DNA of 64,000 nucleotides from Rickettsia endosymbiont of Bradysia coprophila (GCA_019468145.1 JAHXDM010000002.1:728757-792756); one strand, 5' to 3'. Positions 37,586 through 48,038 are shown, counted from the stretch's first letter. Notes: generated by a model not told the origin, from the letters alone. Translations and numbers: made by a program.

Positions 37586-40315
37586 TCAATCTCCAGGTGC
37601 TGGAGTTTCCTCATCTGGAGTTTCTTCCGCCGAAACCTCTTCTTCGGCACTATCAACTGAATTATCAACAATTAGCGAAGCAGACACTACTTTTTCGCCT
37701 GATTCTGTTTTAAATAATATTACACCGCTAGTGTTGCGTCCAGTAATGCGTACCGATTCAAGCTTACATCTGATTAACTTACCGTTATTAGTAATTAACA
37801 TTAATTCATCACTCATCGCTACAGGCATTACTGAAACTACTAAACCCGTTTTGTTTGATACATCCATATTGACTACCCCACTACCACCTCGATTGGTAAT
37901 CCGGTATTCATATGCCGAACTTCTTTTCCCAAAACCATTCTGCGCAATAGTCAAAATAAACTCTTCAGCCGTCGCCATTTCAAGAACTCTCTCTTTACTC
38001 AAATTCACTCCCAATTCTTCTGAAGAAAATTCTTTCCCGTCTATTATTTCCCGGCGAATTTCTAGAGGGATAGATAAATAGCTTTCTCGCTCTTCAATAG
38101 TTACTAATATTCCTTTTAATATTGTCATAGAAATCACGCAATCGTCCTGGCTAAGTTTCATACCTCTTACCCCATCTGAGGTGCGACTTTTAAATACCCT
38201 AACCGAATTTGCGGGGAATCTTATTGCTTTTCCACATTTAGTAGCCAATAATACATGATCTTCATCTTTGCAGACTTTAACATCTATTAAGCGATCATTA
38301 TCATCAAGCCGAATGGCAATCTTACCATTTGCCTGAATACGCTTAAAGTCAGATAAATCATTCCTTCTAATATTACCCTGACTAGTAGCAAAAATAATAT
38401 TTAAATTGTCCCACTCATCTTGATTCTCCGGTAATGGCATAATATTGCTAATATGCTCCCCTTCTTTTAAAGGTAAAATATTCACGATCGGTCTGCCTTT
38501 ACTTTGCGGGTTACCAAGAGGTAATTTATACAATTTTAAGCTATAGACCTGCCCCGTATTAGAAAAAAATAACATTGGGGTATGAGTGCTTCCTACAAAA
38601 ACCTGAGTCGTAATATCCTCATCGCGCATTGACAGCCCTGACCTGCCCTTACCGCCCCGCCTTTGAGATCTATAAGTCACCAGAGGGACGCGTTTAATAT
38701 AGCCCCCTAATGTTACAGTCACTACCATCTCTTCTCGTTGAATAAGATCCTCGATATCTTGTTCAAAGTCCCCTGCTTCTATAGTGGTTAACCGGGGGGT
38801 AGCAAATTCAGCTTTAATTTTAATTAATTCATTCTTTAAAATCTCTAATAATCTCTCCCGCGATCCAAGAATCTCCAGATAGTAGGTGATCTCCTCCGCT
38901 AGCTCAGTTAAATCTTGCTCTAGCTTATTTTTCTCCATGGCAGTTAAACGTTGCAAACGCATTTCTAATATTGCTTTTGCTTGAACTTCAGTAAAATAAC
39001 ATTTCCCCTCAATAGCATTCATGGTTTTGTCATCCACCAGCTTAATTAGGCTCGTTATATTTGAGACATCCCACGCTTTTTGCATTATTTGTTCTTTAGC
39101 GCTTACTGGGTCAGAGGAAGATTTAATAATTCGGATAATCTCGTCAATATTACTAACCGCAATGGTTAAACCAAGTAAGATATGGGCTTTATCACGAGCT
39201 TTATTTAATAAATAAATTGTCCGACGAGTAATTACTATTTCTCTGAAACTAATAAAAGCCGCTATTACTTCTTTTAAATTCATAACTTTGGGTAGCCCAT
39301 CTTTTAGAGCAAGCATAATTACCCCGAAACTAGTCTGAAGTTGCGTATAAGAATATATTTGATTTAATACTACCTCAGCTACCGCATCTTTTTTTATTTC
39401 TATTACTACCCGAACACCAGCTTTATTTGATTCATCTCTTAAATCACTAATCCCTTCGATCCTTTTTTCTTTAACCAACTCGGCAATTTTTTCTACTAGC
39501 TTAGCCTTATTAACCATGTATGGGATTTCGGTAATAATAATAGCGTATCTATTATTGGCTATTTCCTCAATTTCCGTGCGCCCTCTAGTTAAGATACTGC
39601 CCCTACCTGTTAGGTACGCTGATCTAATGCCACTATTACCTAGCACGATGCCGCCTGTCGGGAAATCCGGGCCTTTGACTACCGATAGAAGATCTATTAA
39701 TTCTATATCATTATTATCGACATATAAGCAACAAGCATCAATAATCTCTCCTAAATTATGAGGAGGAATGTTGGTAGCCATTCCAACCGCTATACCATTT
39801 GAGCCATTCACTAAGAGATTCGGAAACATTGAAGGTAAAACCACCGGCTCTTGCTCCGAACCATCATAATTGGGAACAAAATCAACCGTTTGCCTATCAA
39901 TATCTTCAACTAACGTATGAGCAATTTTAGCTAATCTTGATTCGGTATATCTCATAGCAGCCGCAGGATCCCCATCCATCGAACCAAAATTACCTTGACC
40001 ATCGATCAACATTAACCTTAAGGAAAAGTCTTGTGCCATTCTCACTAACGAATCGTAAATAGCAGCATCACCATGCGGATGATATTTACTCATTACATCC
40101 CCCACAATCCTTGCTGATTTACGATAAGGTTTGTTAAAATGGTAAGATGCTTCATACATCGCATAAAGTATTCGGCGATGTACTGGTTTTAGACCATCAC
40201 GAACATCAGGAATTGCTCTACTAACGATTACACTCATCGCATAATCTAAGTAAGAGCTTTTCATTTCCTCTTCAATACTTATTGGTATTAAATTTTGTCG
40301 TACTAAATTAGTCAC
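37586..40315 (-). CDS. gyrA: DNA gyrase subunit A
   Basis: 909 residues, the DNA-breaking and rejoining subunit of gyrase. The N-terminal domain has [20 protein letters not shown], the quinolone-determining region [22 protein letters not shown] and the active-site Tyr123 in [11 protein letters not shown]. The position equivalent to E. coli Ser83 is Ala84, and Asp88 matches Asp87. The GyrA box [12 protein letters not shown] is present near 560, followed by beta-propeller repeats ([26 protein letters not shown]) and an acidic C-terminal tail. Complete, with normal length. Confidence 0.97.
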   Translation of the reverse strand: MTNLVRQNLIPISIEEEMKSSYLDYAMSVIVSRAIPDVRDGLKPVHRRILYAMYEASYHFNKPYRKSARIVGDVMSKYHPHGDAAIYDSLVRMAQDFSLRLMLIDGQGNFGSMDGDPAAAMRYTESRLAKIAHTLVEDIDRQTVDFVPNYDGSEQEPVVLPSMFPNLLVNGSNGIAVGMATNIPPHNLGEIIDACCLYVDNNDIELIDLLSVVKGPDFPTGGIVLGNSGIRSAYLTGRGSILTRGRTEIEEIANNRYAIIITEIPYMVNKAKLVEKIAELVKEKRIEGISDLRDESNKAGVRVVIEIKKDAVAEVVLNQIYSYTQLQTSFGVIMLALKDGLPKVMNLKEVIAAFISFREIVITRRTIYLLNKARDKAHILLGLTIAVSNIDEIIRIIKSSSDPVSAKEQIMQKAWDVSNITSLIKLVDDKTMNAIEGKCYFTEVQAKAILEMRLQRLTAMEKNKLEQDLTELAEEITYYLEILGSRERLLEILKNELIKIKAEFATPRLTTIEAGDFEQDIEDLIQREEMVVTVTLGGYIKRVPLVTYRSQRRGGKGRSGLSMRDEDITTQVFVGSTHTPMLFFSNTGQVYSLKLYKLPLGNPQSKGRPIVNILPLKEGEHISNIMPLPENQDEWDNLNIIFATSQGNIRRNDLSDFKRIQANGKIAIRLDDNDRLIDVKVCKDEDHVLLATKCGKAIRFPANSVRVFKSRTSDGVRGMKLSQDDCVISMTILKGILVTIEERESYLSIPLEIRREIIDGKEFSSEELGVNLSKERVLEMATAEEFILTIAQNGFGKRSSAYEYRITNRGGSGVVNMDVSNKTGLVVSVMPVAMSDELMLITNNGKLIRCKLESVRITGRNTSGVILFKTESGEKVVSASLIVDNSVDSAEEEVSAEETPDEETPAPGD

Positions 40316-40392
40316 AATAGAACCTGTAGGATTAAATTTAAGTAGTATAGACTAGCGGGAAAAGCTCTATTTTTCAAGTAAGATTTTTGATT

Positions 40393-40637
40393 TTAATAGT
40401 GATACTTACATTAGGCTATATAAATAGTATTATCTTTAATAGTATATACTACTATGCTCTTGATTTATTCTTCTTGACCAATATCCAGATAAGCTAAATT
40501 TTAAAAGTTCTGGTTTACCAATGCCTGAGAAAGGTGAACGAGATATATCTTTGATTAATTTTTTCTAAAGTTTTTATATCATTTTTCTGAAAATACAGAT
40601 AATTAACCCAAGCATCATTGTGAAATAATACCTTCAT
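40393..40637 (-). pseudogene. yoeB: Decayed YoeB-type mRNA interferase toxin
   Basis: Overlapping the end of the antitoxin by 23 bp, an ATG (40635-40637) opens [28 protein letters not shown], clearly YoeB-like. The frame is then lost. A shifted frame continues [18 protein letters not shown] and [15 protein letters not shown], both conserved YoeB blocks. A second shift leads to IKDNTIYIA, a TAA, then CKYHY and stop. At least two frameshifts and one nonsense change inactivate it. The family cleaves mRNA on the ribosome. Its antitoxin upstream is intact. Confidence 0.82.
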
Positions 40638-40884
40638 CTATATCGACATTTTTAAAGCTTATGTTTTGGTTGAGATCATTAATTGCCCGATTAAGCCTTT
40701 TGGCATTTTTAGGGCTCTTTAATAAATAGCTAGTTTCCTCTAGAGCATTATAATCATCAAGAGATATCATCACTACAGGCTTTTGTTTCTGTCTAGTAAT
40801 GACTATCGATTGATGATTTATACAAACTTGATCCATAAGACTAGATAGTTTATTACGGGCTTGAGTATAAGATATTGCTTCCAT
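40615..40884 (-). CDS. yefM: Type II antitoxin, Phd/YefM family
   Basis: 89 residues with the YefM pattern: MEAISYTQARNKLSSLMDQVC, HQSIVITRQKQKPVVMISLDDYNALEETSYLL. The N-terminal part binds the operator; the C-terminal part (RLNRAINDLNQN) wraps the toxin. The gene is intact although the yoeB toxin overlapping its end is destroyed, so it is an orphan antitoxin. It may still repress its own promoter or neutralise a related toxin elsewhere. Confidence 0.9.
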   Translation of the reverse strand: MEAISYTQARNKLSSLMDQVCINHQSIVITRQKQKPVVMISLDDYNALEETSYLLKSPKNAKRLNRAINDLNQNISFKNVDIDEGIISQ

Positions 40885-41025
40885 AATATAAACATATTTA
40901 AGTAATAGTGGATAATTTTAGTCCATAACCTATTAGTTAAGTCAACATGGTTAGGAGGTATTTTAAGAAAAAACTTTCACTATTTTATCCCTCAACTATT
41001 AAATAAACACCTAACTCACAGAAGA

Positions 41026-41430
41026 CTATATTTTTTGCATAGAAACTATATAGTGCGAAGGTAACTTCTTATAAGCCCCTGTTACCGCATCAACTAGGAA
41101 ACCAGGCCAGAACAAAACATTTACAACAGTTGTGGCGTTAAAACTCTCGCCTACACCAATGTTAAGTTGCCTATATCCTGCTTTCTGGCACGTTACCTGC
41201 ACAGCACCTTGTGCTTTACTTACTGTTACTACTCCAGGATTTGTTGCTAAAAGTTGCTGCGTTCCTGATCCATCTATTACTATACAATTGCAATTTGTAA
41301 GTAAGGTATTAGTATTGCTATCTACCACCTGAATATTAATAGTTTGACTGGTACCCGAAAAAATAGTAGCACAACCTTGCAGTAAAAGAATTGTACTTAA
41401 TAAAAATAAAAATTTAGCCATATTATTCAT
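41026..41430 (-). CDS. Small lipoprotein
   Basis: 134 residues with a lipoprotein signal: a hydrophobic stretch and lipobox LLQGC (Cys20). The mature part begins ATIFSGTSQTINIQVVDS and continues as a beta-rich domain, then a short hydrophobic segment VVNVLFWPGFLVDAVTGAYKKLP near the C-terminus. This layout is common in small envelope lipoproteins of Proteobacteria with a PEGA-like fold, whose function is not known. It is divergent from rpmI. A Met at position 4 is an alternative start. Confidence 0.75.
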   Translation of the reverse strand: MNNMAKFLFLLSTILLLQGCATIFSGTSQTINIQVVDSNTNTLLTNCNCIVIDGSGTQQLLATNPGVVTVSKAQGAVQVTCQKAGYRQLNIGVGESFNATTVVNVLFWPGFLVDAVTGAYKKLPSHYIVSMQKI

Positions 41431-41574
41431 AAGAGTTCTTTATTTTGATATATTCATATTTATTTAGAAGCAGTATAAACTAAAAGTACCTAACATAGCA
41501 AGGTTTAATTTGAACTAACTTAATTCAATTAAAGTTTTCACATAACTATAACTAAAGTAGTTTGACAATTTAAC

Positions 41575-41603
41575 TTGCAATAATTTTAAAAAATCTTTAT
41601 ACT
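41575..41603 (+). promoter_or_regulatory. Putative promoter for rpmI-rplT
   Basis: TTGCAA (41575-41580) and TATACT (41598-41603) are 17 bp apart, about 84 bp before the rpmI ATG. It fits a sigma-70-type promoter in an AT-rich background. A nearby TTGACA at 41562 is spaced too far (30 bp) to pair with this -10. Confidence 0.5.
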
Positions 41604-41686
41604 CCCTAACCTATTAGCAATGTGGCTTTGGTATGCCTTAATTTTTGCTATTATAGCCGTAAAATACCAAATATAAGGAAATAATT

Positions 41687-41890
41687 ATGCCTAAATTAAA
41701 AACAAAATCAGCGGTAAAAAAACGTTTCAAGCTGACCTCTTCAGGTAAAGTTATAGGCACGCAAGCTGGTAAAAAACACTTTATGAGACGACGCACCAAA
41801 GCTCAACTTCGTAACCTTAGAGGAACGACAATTCTTTGTGATCAAGATGCAAAGAATGTGAAAAAATTCTTTCTTCCATATGGAATTTAA
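41687..41890 (+). CDS. rpmI: 50S ribosomal protein L35
   Basis: 67 residues, highly basic: [22 protein letters not shown] and [18 protein letters not shown]. This is bL35 of the large subunit. AAGGAAA stands 6 bases before the ATG. It is followed by rplT after 26 bp, the usual pair. In many bacteria infC precedes rpmI; here it is absent and a lipoprotein gene is divergent upstream. Confidence 0.96.
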   Translation: MPKLKTKSAVKKRFKLTSSGKVIGTQAGKKHFMRRRTKAQLRNLRGTTILCDQDAKNVKKFFLPYGI

Positions 41891-41916
41891 TAACTTAAAA
41901 GGAGCTAAGTAGAGAT

Positions 41917-42288
41917 ATGTCACGTGTTAAATCAGGAAAAATTTCAAAAAATCGTCATAAAAAAATTCTAAAACTTGCTAAAGGATATAGAGGAAGAGCC
42001 AATAATTGCTTTAGTATAGCAATTGAAAAGGTGGAAAAAGCTTTAAGATATGCTTATAGGGACCGCCGAAATCGCCGACGTGATTTTAGAGGGCTATGGA
42101 TACAACGAATTAATGCGGCCGTTCGGCAATATGGGCTTGTCTATTCCCAATTTATGGGAGGTCTAAAAAAAGCTGATATCAGTATGGACCGTAAAGTATT
42201 GGCTGAACTTGCTGTTAATAATCCTGCTGGCTTTGCAGATATTGTTACTAAAGTAAAAGAACAGTTAAGCGCACCCCTTCTATCTTAA
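41917..42288 (+). CDS. rplT: 50S ribosomal protein L20
   Basis: 123 residues of bL20, an early-binding 23S rRNA protein that also autoregulates its operon in several bacteria. Typical blocks: [56 protein letters not shown] and [21 protein letters not shown] lies shortly upstream of the ATG. Co-transcribed with rpmI. Confidence 0.97.
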   Translation: MSRVKSGKISKNRHKKILKLAKGYRGRANNCFSIAIEKVEKALRYAYRDRRNRRRDFRGLWIQRINAAVRQYGLVYSQFMGGLKKADISMDRKVLAELAVNNPAGFADIVTKVKEQLSAPLLS

Positions 42289-42323
42289 TTCAAAATCAGC
42301 ACAAATCACAATTGGGTTATGAC

Positions 42324-42433
42324 TATACCCCTTCGGTCGATGATTTTGCTGCCTTGTGCGATGGAGTGAAGCCTATAGATAATAGGCGAGCATTGAGCAA
42401 CGACGCCACGCAAATTCATATCAGAGGAGTATA
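42324..42433. repeat. RPE-like palindromic element, copy 3 (intergenic)
   Basis: 110 bp between rplT and uppS, same orientation as copy 2, with ends TATACCCCTTCGGTCGATGA and ATATCAGAGGAGTATA. One extra base in the GACGCCACGC region would break a translated frame, so it is not constrained as coding here. Confidence 0.88.
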
Positions 42434-42521
42434 GATCTAAACTCAACTGTTTCTATAATATGTGGGAAGTGGCTGGATAATAAATTATCCAGCCGTTCCG
42501 GCGCGTATTTTAAAAATAAAT

Positions 42522-43226
42522 ATGGATACACCTAACAAAATAAATCACCTAGCCATCATCATGGATGGGAATGTAAGATGGGCGATAAGTAAAGGCGTTG
42601 CTAAATCAGAAGGTCATAGAGCTGGAGCTAATAATGTTAAAAAATTATTACCCGCTCTTATAGAGATGCATATACCTTACGTAACTCTTTATACTTTCTC
42701 AACAGAAAACTGGAATAGATCCAAAACTGAGATTGCTTTTTTACTCAAATTATTACGCTTTTATCTTAAAGAAGAAGCTGCTGCCTTACACAAAAATGGA
42801 GTGAGAATAAAAATCATAGGAAGGCTAGAGAGACTAGGTCAATCATTACAAAAACAGATATTAGAAACGATAGAATTAACTAAGGATAATACTGAAATTA
42901 CTCTTTGTATCGCTTTTAGTTATGGGGGACGCGCTGAAATTATTGATGCATGCCAAAAAATTATTGATTCAGGGAAACCACAAATTAGCGAAAGTGAATT
43001 TAAAGCTTACCTCTATGATTCCGAAATGCCAGATGTCGATTTATTAATTCGTACTAGTGGGGAACAGAGGATCAGTAATTTTTTATTATGGCAAACGGCG
43101 TATGCTGAATTACATTTTACCCCTAAATACTGGCCAGATCTTACCAAAGAAGATATTATAGAAGCCATAAATAACTACTCCAAAAGAACAAGAAATTTTG
43201 GTGCAAGAAATTTTAACGCAAAATAG
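42522..43226 (+). CDS. uppS: Undecaprenyl diphosphate synthase (isoprenyl transferase)
   Basis: 234 residues from ATG 42522; the frame is open from 42462, but homologues start at this Met. The enzyme elongates farnesyl-PP to undecaprenyl-PP, the carrier lipid for peptidoglycan and LPS. It has NHLAIIMDGNVRWA (catalytic Asp; most homologues have GNGRW), LYTFSTENWNRSKTEI, IAFSYGGRAEI, LLIRTSGEQRISNFLLWQTAYAEL and FTPKYWPD. The Val after GN is unusual but small residues vary there. It overlaps cdsA. Confidence 0.94.
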   Translation: MDTPNKINHLAIIMDGNVRWAISKGVAKSEGHRAGANNVKKLLPALIEMHIPYVTLYTFSTENWNRSKTEIAFLLKLLRFYLKEEAAALHKNGVRIKIIGRLERLGQSLQKQILETIELTKDNTEITLCIAFSYGGRAEIIDACQKIIDSGKPQISESEFKAYLYDSEMPDVDLLIRTSGEQRISNFLLWQTAYAELHFTPKYWPDLTKEDIIEAINNYSKRTRNFGARNFNAK

Positions 43227-43938
43227 GCGAAAATTGCAACATTCCCAAGTTAAAACTAATCCTCCTATAAACAATCATAAATCATCTAATATTATTGTAA
43301 GGATATTATCCGCCTTAATACTAGGTCCCCTATTTATAATAGCCATAATATTTAGTAAACCATTATTTTACATCCTGATGGTATTAATTACTATAGGAAT
43401 GTTGTATGAATGGCTACAGATGACCAAAGCCTCTATTTCCTGCATATTATTAGGTTTTGTTATTATCCCAAGCTCCACTATATCATTAGCGATGGTAGCT
43501 TTTAATAGTACAAGCTGTTGTTTATTATTACTTTATTTCATTATAATCTGGTCCGTTGATATATTTGCTATGGTTGGTGGCAAAACCCTGAAAGGCCCAA
43601 AGCTTGCTCCGTGCATCAGCCCCAATAAAACTTGGAGTGGTTTAATAGTAGGAATCCTTAGTAGCGGACTATCTATCTTTCTACTAAGTTTATTTGTAAC
43701 ATTTAATTTATCAACCAGTTATGTAATAACAAGGGGTCACTTAATTATAGCAGCTATTTGTCTTGCACTAATAGCACAGTTAAGCGATTTATTTATTTCA
43801 TATTTTAAACGTAAATTTGCTATAAAAGATAGTGGTACTATAATACCAGGACATGGTGGAGTTTTGGATAGGTTTGATAGTATCATCCTAACGGCTCCTA
43901 TTCTATTTGTTATTAGCAAACTACTCATAATCCTATGA
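43198..43938 (+). CDS. cdsA: Phosphatidate cytidylyltransferase
   Basis: 246 residues, membrane enzyme making CDP-diacylglycerol from phosphatidate and CTP. About seven hydrophobic segments and the CdsA signature near the end: QLSDLFISYFKRKFAIKDSGTIIPGHGGVLDRFDSII. The earlier motif SPNKTWSG is also present. The start is ambiguous (TTG 43198 or GTG 43201); both lie within the uppS end, so it is translationally coupled. It overlaps the next gene by 4 bp. Slightly shorter than the E. coli enzyme. Confidence 0.93.
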   Translation: MVQEILTQNRRKLQHSQVKTNPPINNHKSSNIIVRILSALILGPLFIIAIIFSKPLFYILMVLITIGMLYEWLQMTKASISCILLGFVIIPSSTISLAMVAFNSTSCCLLLLYFIIIWSVDIFAMVGGKTLKGPKLAPCISPNKTWSGLIVGILSSGLSIFLLSLFVTFNLSTSYVITRGHLIIAAICLALIAQLSDLFISYFKRKFAIKDSGTIIPGHGGVLDRFDSIILTAPILFVISKLLIIL

Positions 43939-44255
43939 ATCATTTACCTTTTTTTGCATGCGTCAAAAATTCTAAAAAATTAATTTTTAACGGCTTCCTA
44001 TTTTTATTACTAATCTACTTCGTGTATCACTCTTTTTATGGTAATAAAGGAATTATAGCTTATTTCTCACTAAATCAACAACTGGAAACCGCTTATATTA
44101 GCCTTGAATCAGTACGGGATGAACGCATCGAGCTAGAACATAGAGTTAAATTACTACGACCAGACTCATTAGATAAAGATATGCTAGACCAAGAAGCCCG
44201 CAGAGTTCTAGGAGTAGCCATGCCAAATGAACAGGTTTTTGTTATCTCTAATTAG
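43935..44255 (+). CDS. Septum formation initiator protein (FtsB/DivIC family)
   Basis: 106 residues: a short cytoplasmic start, one membrane helix (LIFNGFLFLLLIYFVYHSFYG), then a coiled coil (LNQQLETAYISLESVRDERIELEHRVKLL) and a C-terminal beta part VLGVAMPNEQVFVI. This is the layout of FtsB/DivIC, which joins FtsL and FtsQ in the divisome. It overlaps cdsA by 4 bp (ATGA type), so uppS-cdsA-ftsB form one operon. Confidence 0.85.
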   Translation: MNHLPFFACVKNSKKLIFNGFLFLLLIYFVYHSFYGNKGIIAYFSLNQQLETAYISLESVRDERIELEHRVKLLRPDSLDKDMLDQEARRVLGVAMPNEQVFVISN

Positions 44256-44277
44256 CTTGACTAAAATATTACTGTAA

Positions 44278-44327
44278 CCTCACTAGCTTACGGTAATAAA
44301 TTATTTTCTTAAAATTACTTAGTGAGG
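44278..44327 (+). terminator. Weak hairpin after ftsB
   Basis: CCTCACTA (44278-44285) pairs with TAGTGAGG (44320-44327), with an AT-rich 34-nt loop and a T-rich stretch behind. It could end the uppS-cdsA-ftsB transcript. Confidence 0.35.
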
Positions 44328-44375
44328 TAGTTTATTTATGTTATAATTTTTTATACTTAATATAATACAAATAAT

Positions 44376-46217
44376 ATGATCGATCAACTTTCAGGTGCTA
44401 ATATAACTAATATTGCGGGGGACGATATTAATCCGCTTCGTATGAGAGTAGGTACGGATGATTTTAAAACTTTATTGTTCAAGAGCGATGTATTCGTAGA
44501 TAAAAGCTTAATGATTTTGGAAGTACTACAAGATAGTGGAGAAGTAATTCTTATTATCCGCCCAAGACGCTGGGGTAAGAGCTTGAATATGGATATGCTG
44601 CGGAAATTCTTTGAAATAGAAGTGGATGAGAGGGGCGTACCTTTACTGCTCGACCAAAGGGTTAATAATAAATTATTTATTGGGGGGGAAGTAGATTTAG
44701 GATTAGCGACCGGTAGGAAGAAGTTACTTAAACAACTTAAAATAGCACAGCATTCAGATATAATATCTGAATATCAAGGCCAGTTTCCAGTTATTTCCAT
44801 AAATTTTAAGGATGTTAGGGGGAGTAACTACGAGGAAATCGAAAGGGGGATAAGGACTCAAGTCACTAGCTTATTTGGAAGTCATCGTTATTTAAAACAT
44901 TATCTAGCAGGAGATAAAAATTTACTCGATGATGTACAAAAGGAAAAGTTAAAGCGATATTTTACAGGGGAGCTTGATAAGGAAGACCTAAAAGATAGCG
45001 CGAGGTTTTTAAGTGAACTACTCTTTAAACATTTTGGCCAAAAAGTCTATATACTAATCGATGAGTATGATACTCCGATCAATAGTTCATATCTTAAGTT
45101 TGGTAACAAACCAGAAGATTTCGAGCGGGTCCTTGAATTATTCCGTGGGATATTTGGTCGTAGCCTAAAAACTAACCCATATTTAGAAAAAGGTGTAATT
45201 ACTGGCATTCTGCGGGTTGCTAAAGCTAATTTGTTCTCAGATTTAAATAATGTCCGGGAATATAGTTTACTGGATAAAAAATTTGCTAAATTTTATGGCT
45301 TTACTAAAGACGAAGTTGAGGAGTTACTCAGCAAAGTACCAACTAAAATGGATCCCGAGAAGATTAAAGATTGGTATAATGGTTACACCTTTGGCGGAGA
45401 AATTATTTACAATCCGTGGTCGATCATGTTATGTTTATCGAGTGAAGGGGAGCTTGACCATTATTGGCTTGATAGTGGAGGGACTGCTCTTGTTGATAAG
45501 GCCCTGCTCTCCGATGAGATACAGCAAGATTTACAAGACTTAATTACCGGTAAAAATATCATTTCCACTATCGTAAAACAAATAAGTTTTGCGGACATTA
45601 ATAAGCGGGTAGGATTATTTAGTTTGTTACTATTTAGTGGTTATTTAAACCCATTGGCCAAAAATCTTGAAGAAAATATTTATGAGTTATCAATACCAAA
45701 TAGAGAGGTACGGTATATATATAAAGCGCGAATGTTGCAATGGGTTGCCGATCAGCTAAAGATTGATAGTTCACGGTATTATTCCTTTGTGAGTCTACTA
45801 CCTGCTTGCCGTATAGAAGAATTTAAAGAGAAACTACAAAGCTGGCTGTTAAATGCCACGAGTTTTCACCAGACCGGAATTGCCAGGGCAGAGCTATTTT
45901 ATAGCGGTTTTATGCTAGGTTTAATTAATATGTTATCAGGAGATTATATAATAGACAGTGAAAAAGAAACAGGGGATGGGAGGGCTGATATTGTGTTAGT
46001 TCCGCAAGCTGGAAAAGCTGAAAATGCAATTATTATTGAGTATAAGGTCACTAAAGCGGCAGAAGAACTAGAATCGACAGCTAAGGCGGGATTGCGACAA
46101 ATCAATGATAAAAGATATGATACTAAAATCAAGGAACATAAACACGTTAAAAAGATTATAAAGATTTCCATGGCTTTTTGTGGGAAGGAGGTTGCGATGC
46201 AGTATCAGATTGATTGA
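44376..46217 (+). CDS. AAA-ATPase-like protein with C-terminal PD-(D/E)XK nuclease domain
   Basis: 613 residues. The N-terminal AAA-ATPase-like domain (PF09820 type) has FVDKSLMILEVL, P-loop-like IRPRRWGKSLNMDML, the strand VYILIDEYDTPIN (Walker B) and YNGYTFGGEIIYNPWSI. The C-terminal nuclease-like domain (PDDEXK_9 type) has GDGRADIVLV..AIIIEYKVTK, giving the D and E-x-K residues. These proteins are often expanded in Rickettsiales and some other bacteria; their role is unknown. A close paralogue at 30739-32576 is inactivated. This copy has no stop or shift. Confidence 0.88.
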   Translation: MIDQLSGANITNIAGDDINPLRMRVGTDDFKTLLFKSDVFVDKSLMILEVLQDSGEVILIIRPRRWGKSLNMDMLRKFFEIEVDERGVPLLLDQRVNNKLFIGGEVDLGLATGRKKLLKQLKIAQHSDIISEYQGQFPVISINFKDVRGSNYEEIERGIRTQVTSLFGSHRYLKHYLAGDKNLLDDVQKEKLKRYFTGELDKEDLKDSARFLSELLFKHFGQKVYILIDEYDTPINSSYLKFGNKPEDFERVLELFRGIFGRSLKTNPYLEKGVITGILRVAKANLFSDLNNVREYSLLDKKFAKFYGFTKDEVEELLSKVPTKMDPEKIKDWYNGYTFGGEIIYNPWSIMLCLSSEGELDHYWLDSGGTALVDKALLSDEIQQDLQDLITGKNIISTIVKQISFADINKRVGLFSLLLFSGYLNPLAKNLEENIYELSIPNREVRYIYKARMLQWVADQLKIDSSRYYSFVSLLPACRIEEFKEKLQSWLLNATSFHQTGIARAELFYSGFMLGLINMLSGDYIIDSEKETGDGRADIVLVPQAGKAENAIIIEYKVTKAAEELESTAKAGLRQINDKRYDTKIKEHKHVKKIIKISMAFCGKEVAMQYQID

Positions 46218-46295
46218 CTTTTGCCTTCTACTCAATGACAATTACTAGGTGCATGTTAAGTTCCACAAGGAAAATCAGGGAGGCCAACTATTATT

Positions 46296-47117
46296 TTAAA
46301 GAAATACCGATAACTTGGCTAAAGATAGATAGTCGTCAGGGGATAGATTTTCTGCCCGGCAGGAATTGCTAATTTTTAATTCGGCTAAAAAATCTTCTAT
46401 TTTTGGAGTGAATTTTTTTAAAGAGGTTTTTATCATTTTGCGCCTTCCAGCAAAAGCCAATTTAGTAATTAACTCCACTTTTTCTAGAAGCAGAGGTGCT
46501 AGAAGAGTGCCAGATGGCGTAAATTTGACTACGCTTGAATAAACTTTAGGAGGGGGATAAAAAGATTTAGGTCCTACATCAAAACATTTTTGAACAAAGC
46601 AAAGTAGTTGACATATTACCGATAACCTTCCATAAGCTTTAGTGCTTACTGGAGCGCATATTCGCTCTACCACCTCTTTTTGTAGCATTAAAGTCATACT
46701 TTTGATAAAAGATAGTTGTTTTAACCATTTGATGACTAATTCTGTCCCGATTTGGTAAGGCAAATTAGAGATAATAGTTATTTTTTCTTCATTCTGGAAT
46801 GTGGTTAGCTCAAATTTACAAGCATCATTATGGATAACTGTTAGGTTAGGATATATTTCCTTTATTTCCATAAGTAAAGGTATAATTCTAGAATCAGCCT
46901 CAATTACTGTTAAAGATTGAGGCTTTGTGGTAAGAATTGCCCTAGTTAATCCTCCGCTACCTGGTCCAACTTCTAGTACCACAGATCCTTCGGTAAGCCC
47001 ACTGGCTCGCACTATTTTATCACATAAACTATAATCAAAAATAAAATTTTGCCCATATTTCTTGATAGGCACAATGCCATGCTTGCTGGCATGCTGAGCA
47101 ATAGAGGGCAATATCAC
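46296..47117 (-). CDS. rsmA: 16S rRNA (adenine(1518)-N6/adenine(1519)-N6)-dimethyltransferase RsmA
   Basis: 273 residues; it dimethylates two adjacent adenines in helix 45 of 16S rRNA. Motifs: [21 protein letters not shown]-binding [12 protein letters not shown], and the catalytic [12 protein letters not shown]-terminal block [31 protein letters not shown] is typical. It overlaps the SurA-like gene by 4 bp, continuing the conserved lptD-surA-rsmA order. Confidence 0.95.
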   Translation of the reverse strand: MILPSIAQHASKHGIVPIKKYGQNFIFDYSLCDKIVRASGLTEGSVVLEVGPGSGGLTRAILTTKPQSLTVIEADSRIIPLLMEIKEIYPNLTVIHNDACKFELTTFQNEEKITIISNLPYQIGTELVIKWLKQLSFIKSMTLMLQKEVVERICAPVSTKAYGRLSVICQLLCFVQKCFDVGPKSFYPPPKVYSSVVKFTPSGTLLAPLLLEKVELITKLAFAGRRKMIKTSLKKFTPKIEDFLAELKISNSCRAENLSPDDYLSLAKLSVFL

Positions 47118-48028
47118 ATTGGTAACATTACTTTAATGTAAGCTTTTTTATGTAGATCATCAAGAAACTTTTGAGTTTTTTGAGATGTTTTTTTATGCGT
47201 TAAAAAGTTTAGGACATAATCATTTTCATCCGAGCTAATATTAATTACTTTTTTATCACACATTAACACTATTTTAAAGCCATCCGTTGTTTCAAAAACA
47301 CTACTTTTTTCGTGAGTATTAAGATCTCTAACAATAGTCTGCATTGTAGGGTCTAACCCACTTAATTTTTGATTAACAACGGTTTCTAGAATAGCAAAAT
47401 CGGCATATAGAGCTGGCTTGATAACCTCGCACCCCTTAAGACGTTTTTGCAAGTTATACATTTTTTGTAAGGTTTTATTCTCTTTATTTTTTGAAGTAAA
47501 AATTTGAGCTGAGATTTCTGCATCTCTGCTATTAGTTGCCAGTATGACAGTATTCATTTCTTTGGGACTAATAGTAACAGATTTGGAAAACCCGCTTAAA
47601 AGATTATATTTAATAATTTCTGCGATGATTTGAGATTTAAAGCTATTAAGGTCAACAGCCTTACTTTTCAAAAATTGTATTAACTGGCCTTTTTCCATCT
47701 TATTACGTTGTTCTATAGTTTCTATAGATTCTTGTAATTCTTCTTCAGAAATTTTATTTTTGCTAGATTGGTGGAGTAATCTCTCATCTATAAGGTTTTT
47801 TATCACAATTTGATCAAGTTCCTTATCCTTTTCCTTGCTTATATCACTCATGTTATTCAGGACCATGATCAGGTGCTTACGCGCGCGAAATTCGTTTAAA
47901 GTGATGGGTTCCTTATTAACCAAAGCAATTATGTTAGGTAATTCTGCTGTTACTGTAGTTGTTCCATAGGTCACAGGTGCCATAGTGATACTTAGAACTG
48001 CCATAACTACCCAAAAAAATTTTTTCAT
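47114..48028 (-). CDS. SurA-like periplasmic chaperone
   Basis: 304 residues. A signal peptide ([21 protein letters not shown]) and a SurA N-terminal helical domain follow: [41 protein letters not shown]. No clear parvulin PPIase domain could be seen in the remaining part, although [12 protein letters not shown] looks like the last strand of one. SurA escorts outer-membrane proteins, including LptD. Placement directly after lptD (10 bp) and before rsmA supports this role. Confidence 0.82.
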   Translation of the reverse strand: MKKFFWVVMAVLSITMAPVTYGTTTVTAELPNIIALVNKEPITLNEFRARKHLIMVLNNMSDISKEKDKELDQIVIKNLIDERLLHQSSKNKISEEELQESIETIEQRNKMEKGQLIQFLKSKAVDLNSFKSQIIAEIIKYNLLSGFSKSVTISPKEMNTVILATNSRDAEISAQIFTSKNKENKTLQKMYNLQKRLKGCEVIKPALYADFAILETVVNQKLSGLDPTMQTIVRDLNTHEKSSVFETTDGFKIVLMCDKKVINISSDENDYVLNFLTHKKTSQKTQKFLDDLHKKAYIKVMLPM

Positions 48029-48038
48029 ATTTAAAAAC

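Noticed and set aside
42522-43226. Loss of UppS activity because of Val in the DGNVRW motif
   Set aside because: The catalytic Asp, the SENW-like and RTSGE blocks are intact, and this small position varies in related bacteria; not enough to claim a defect.
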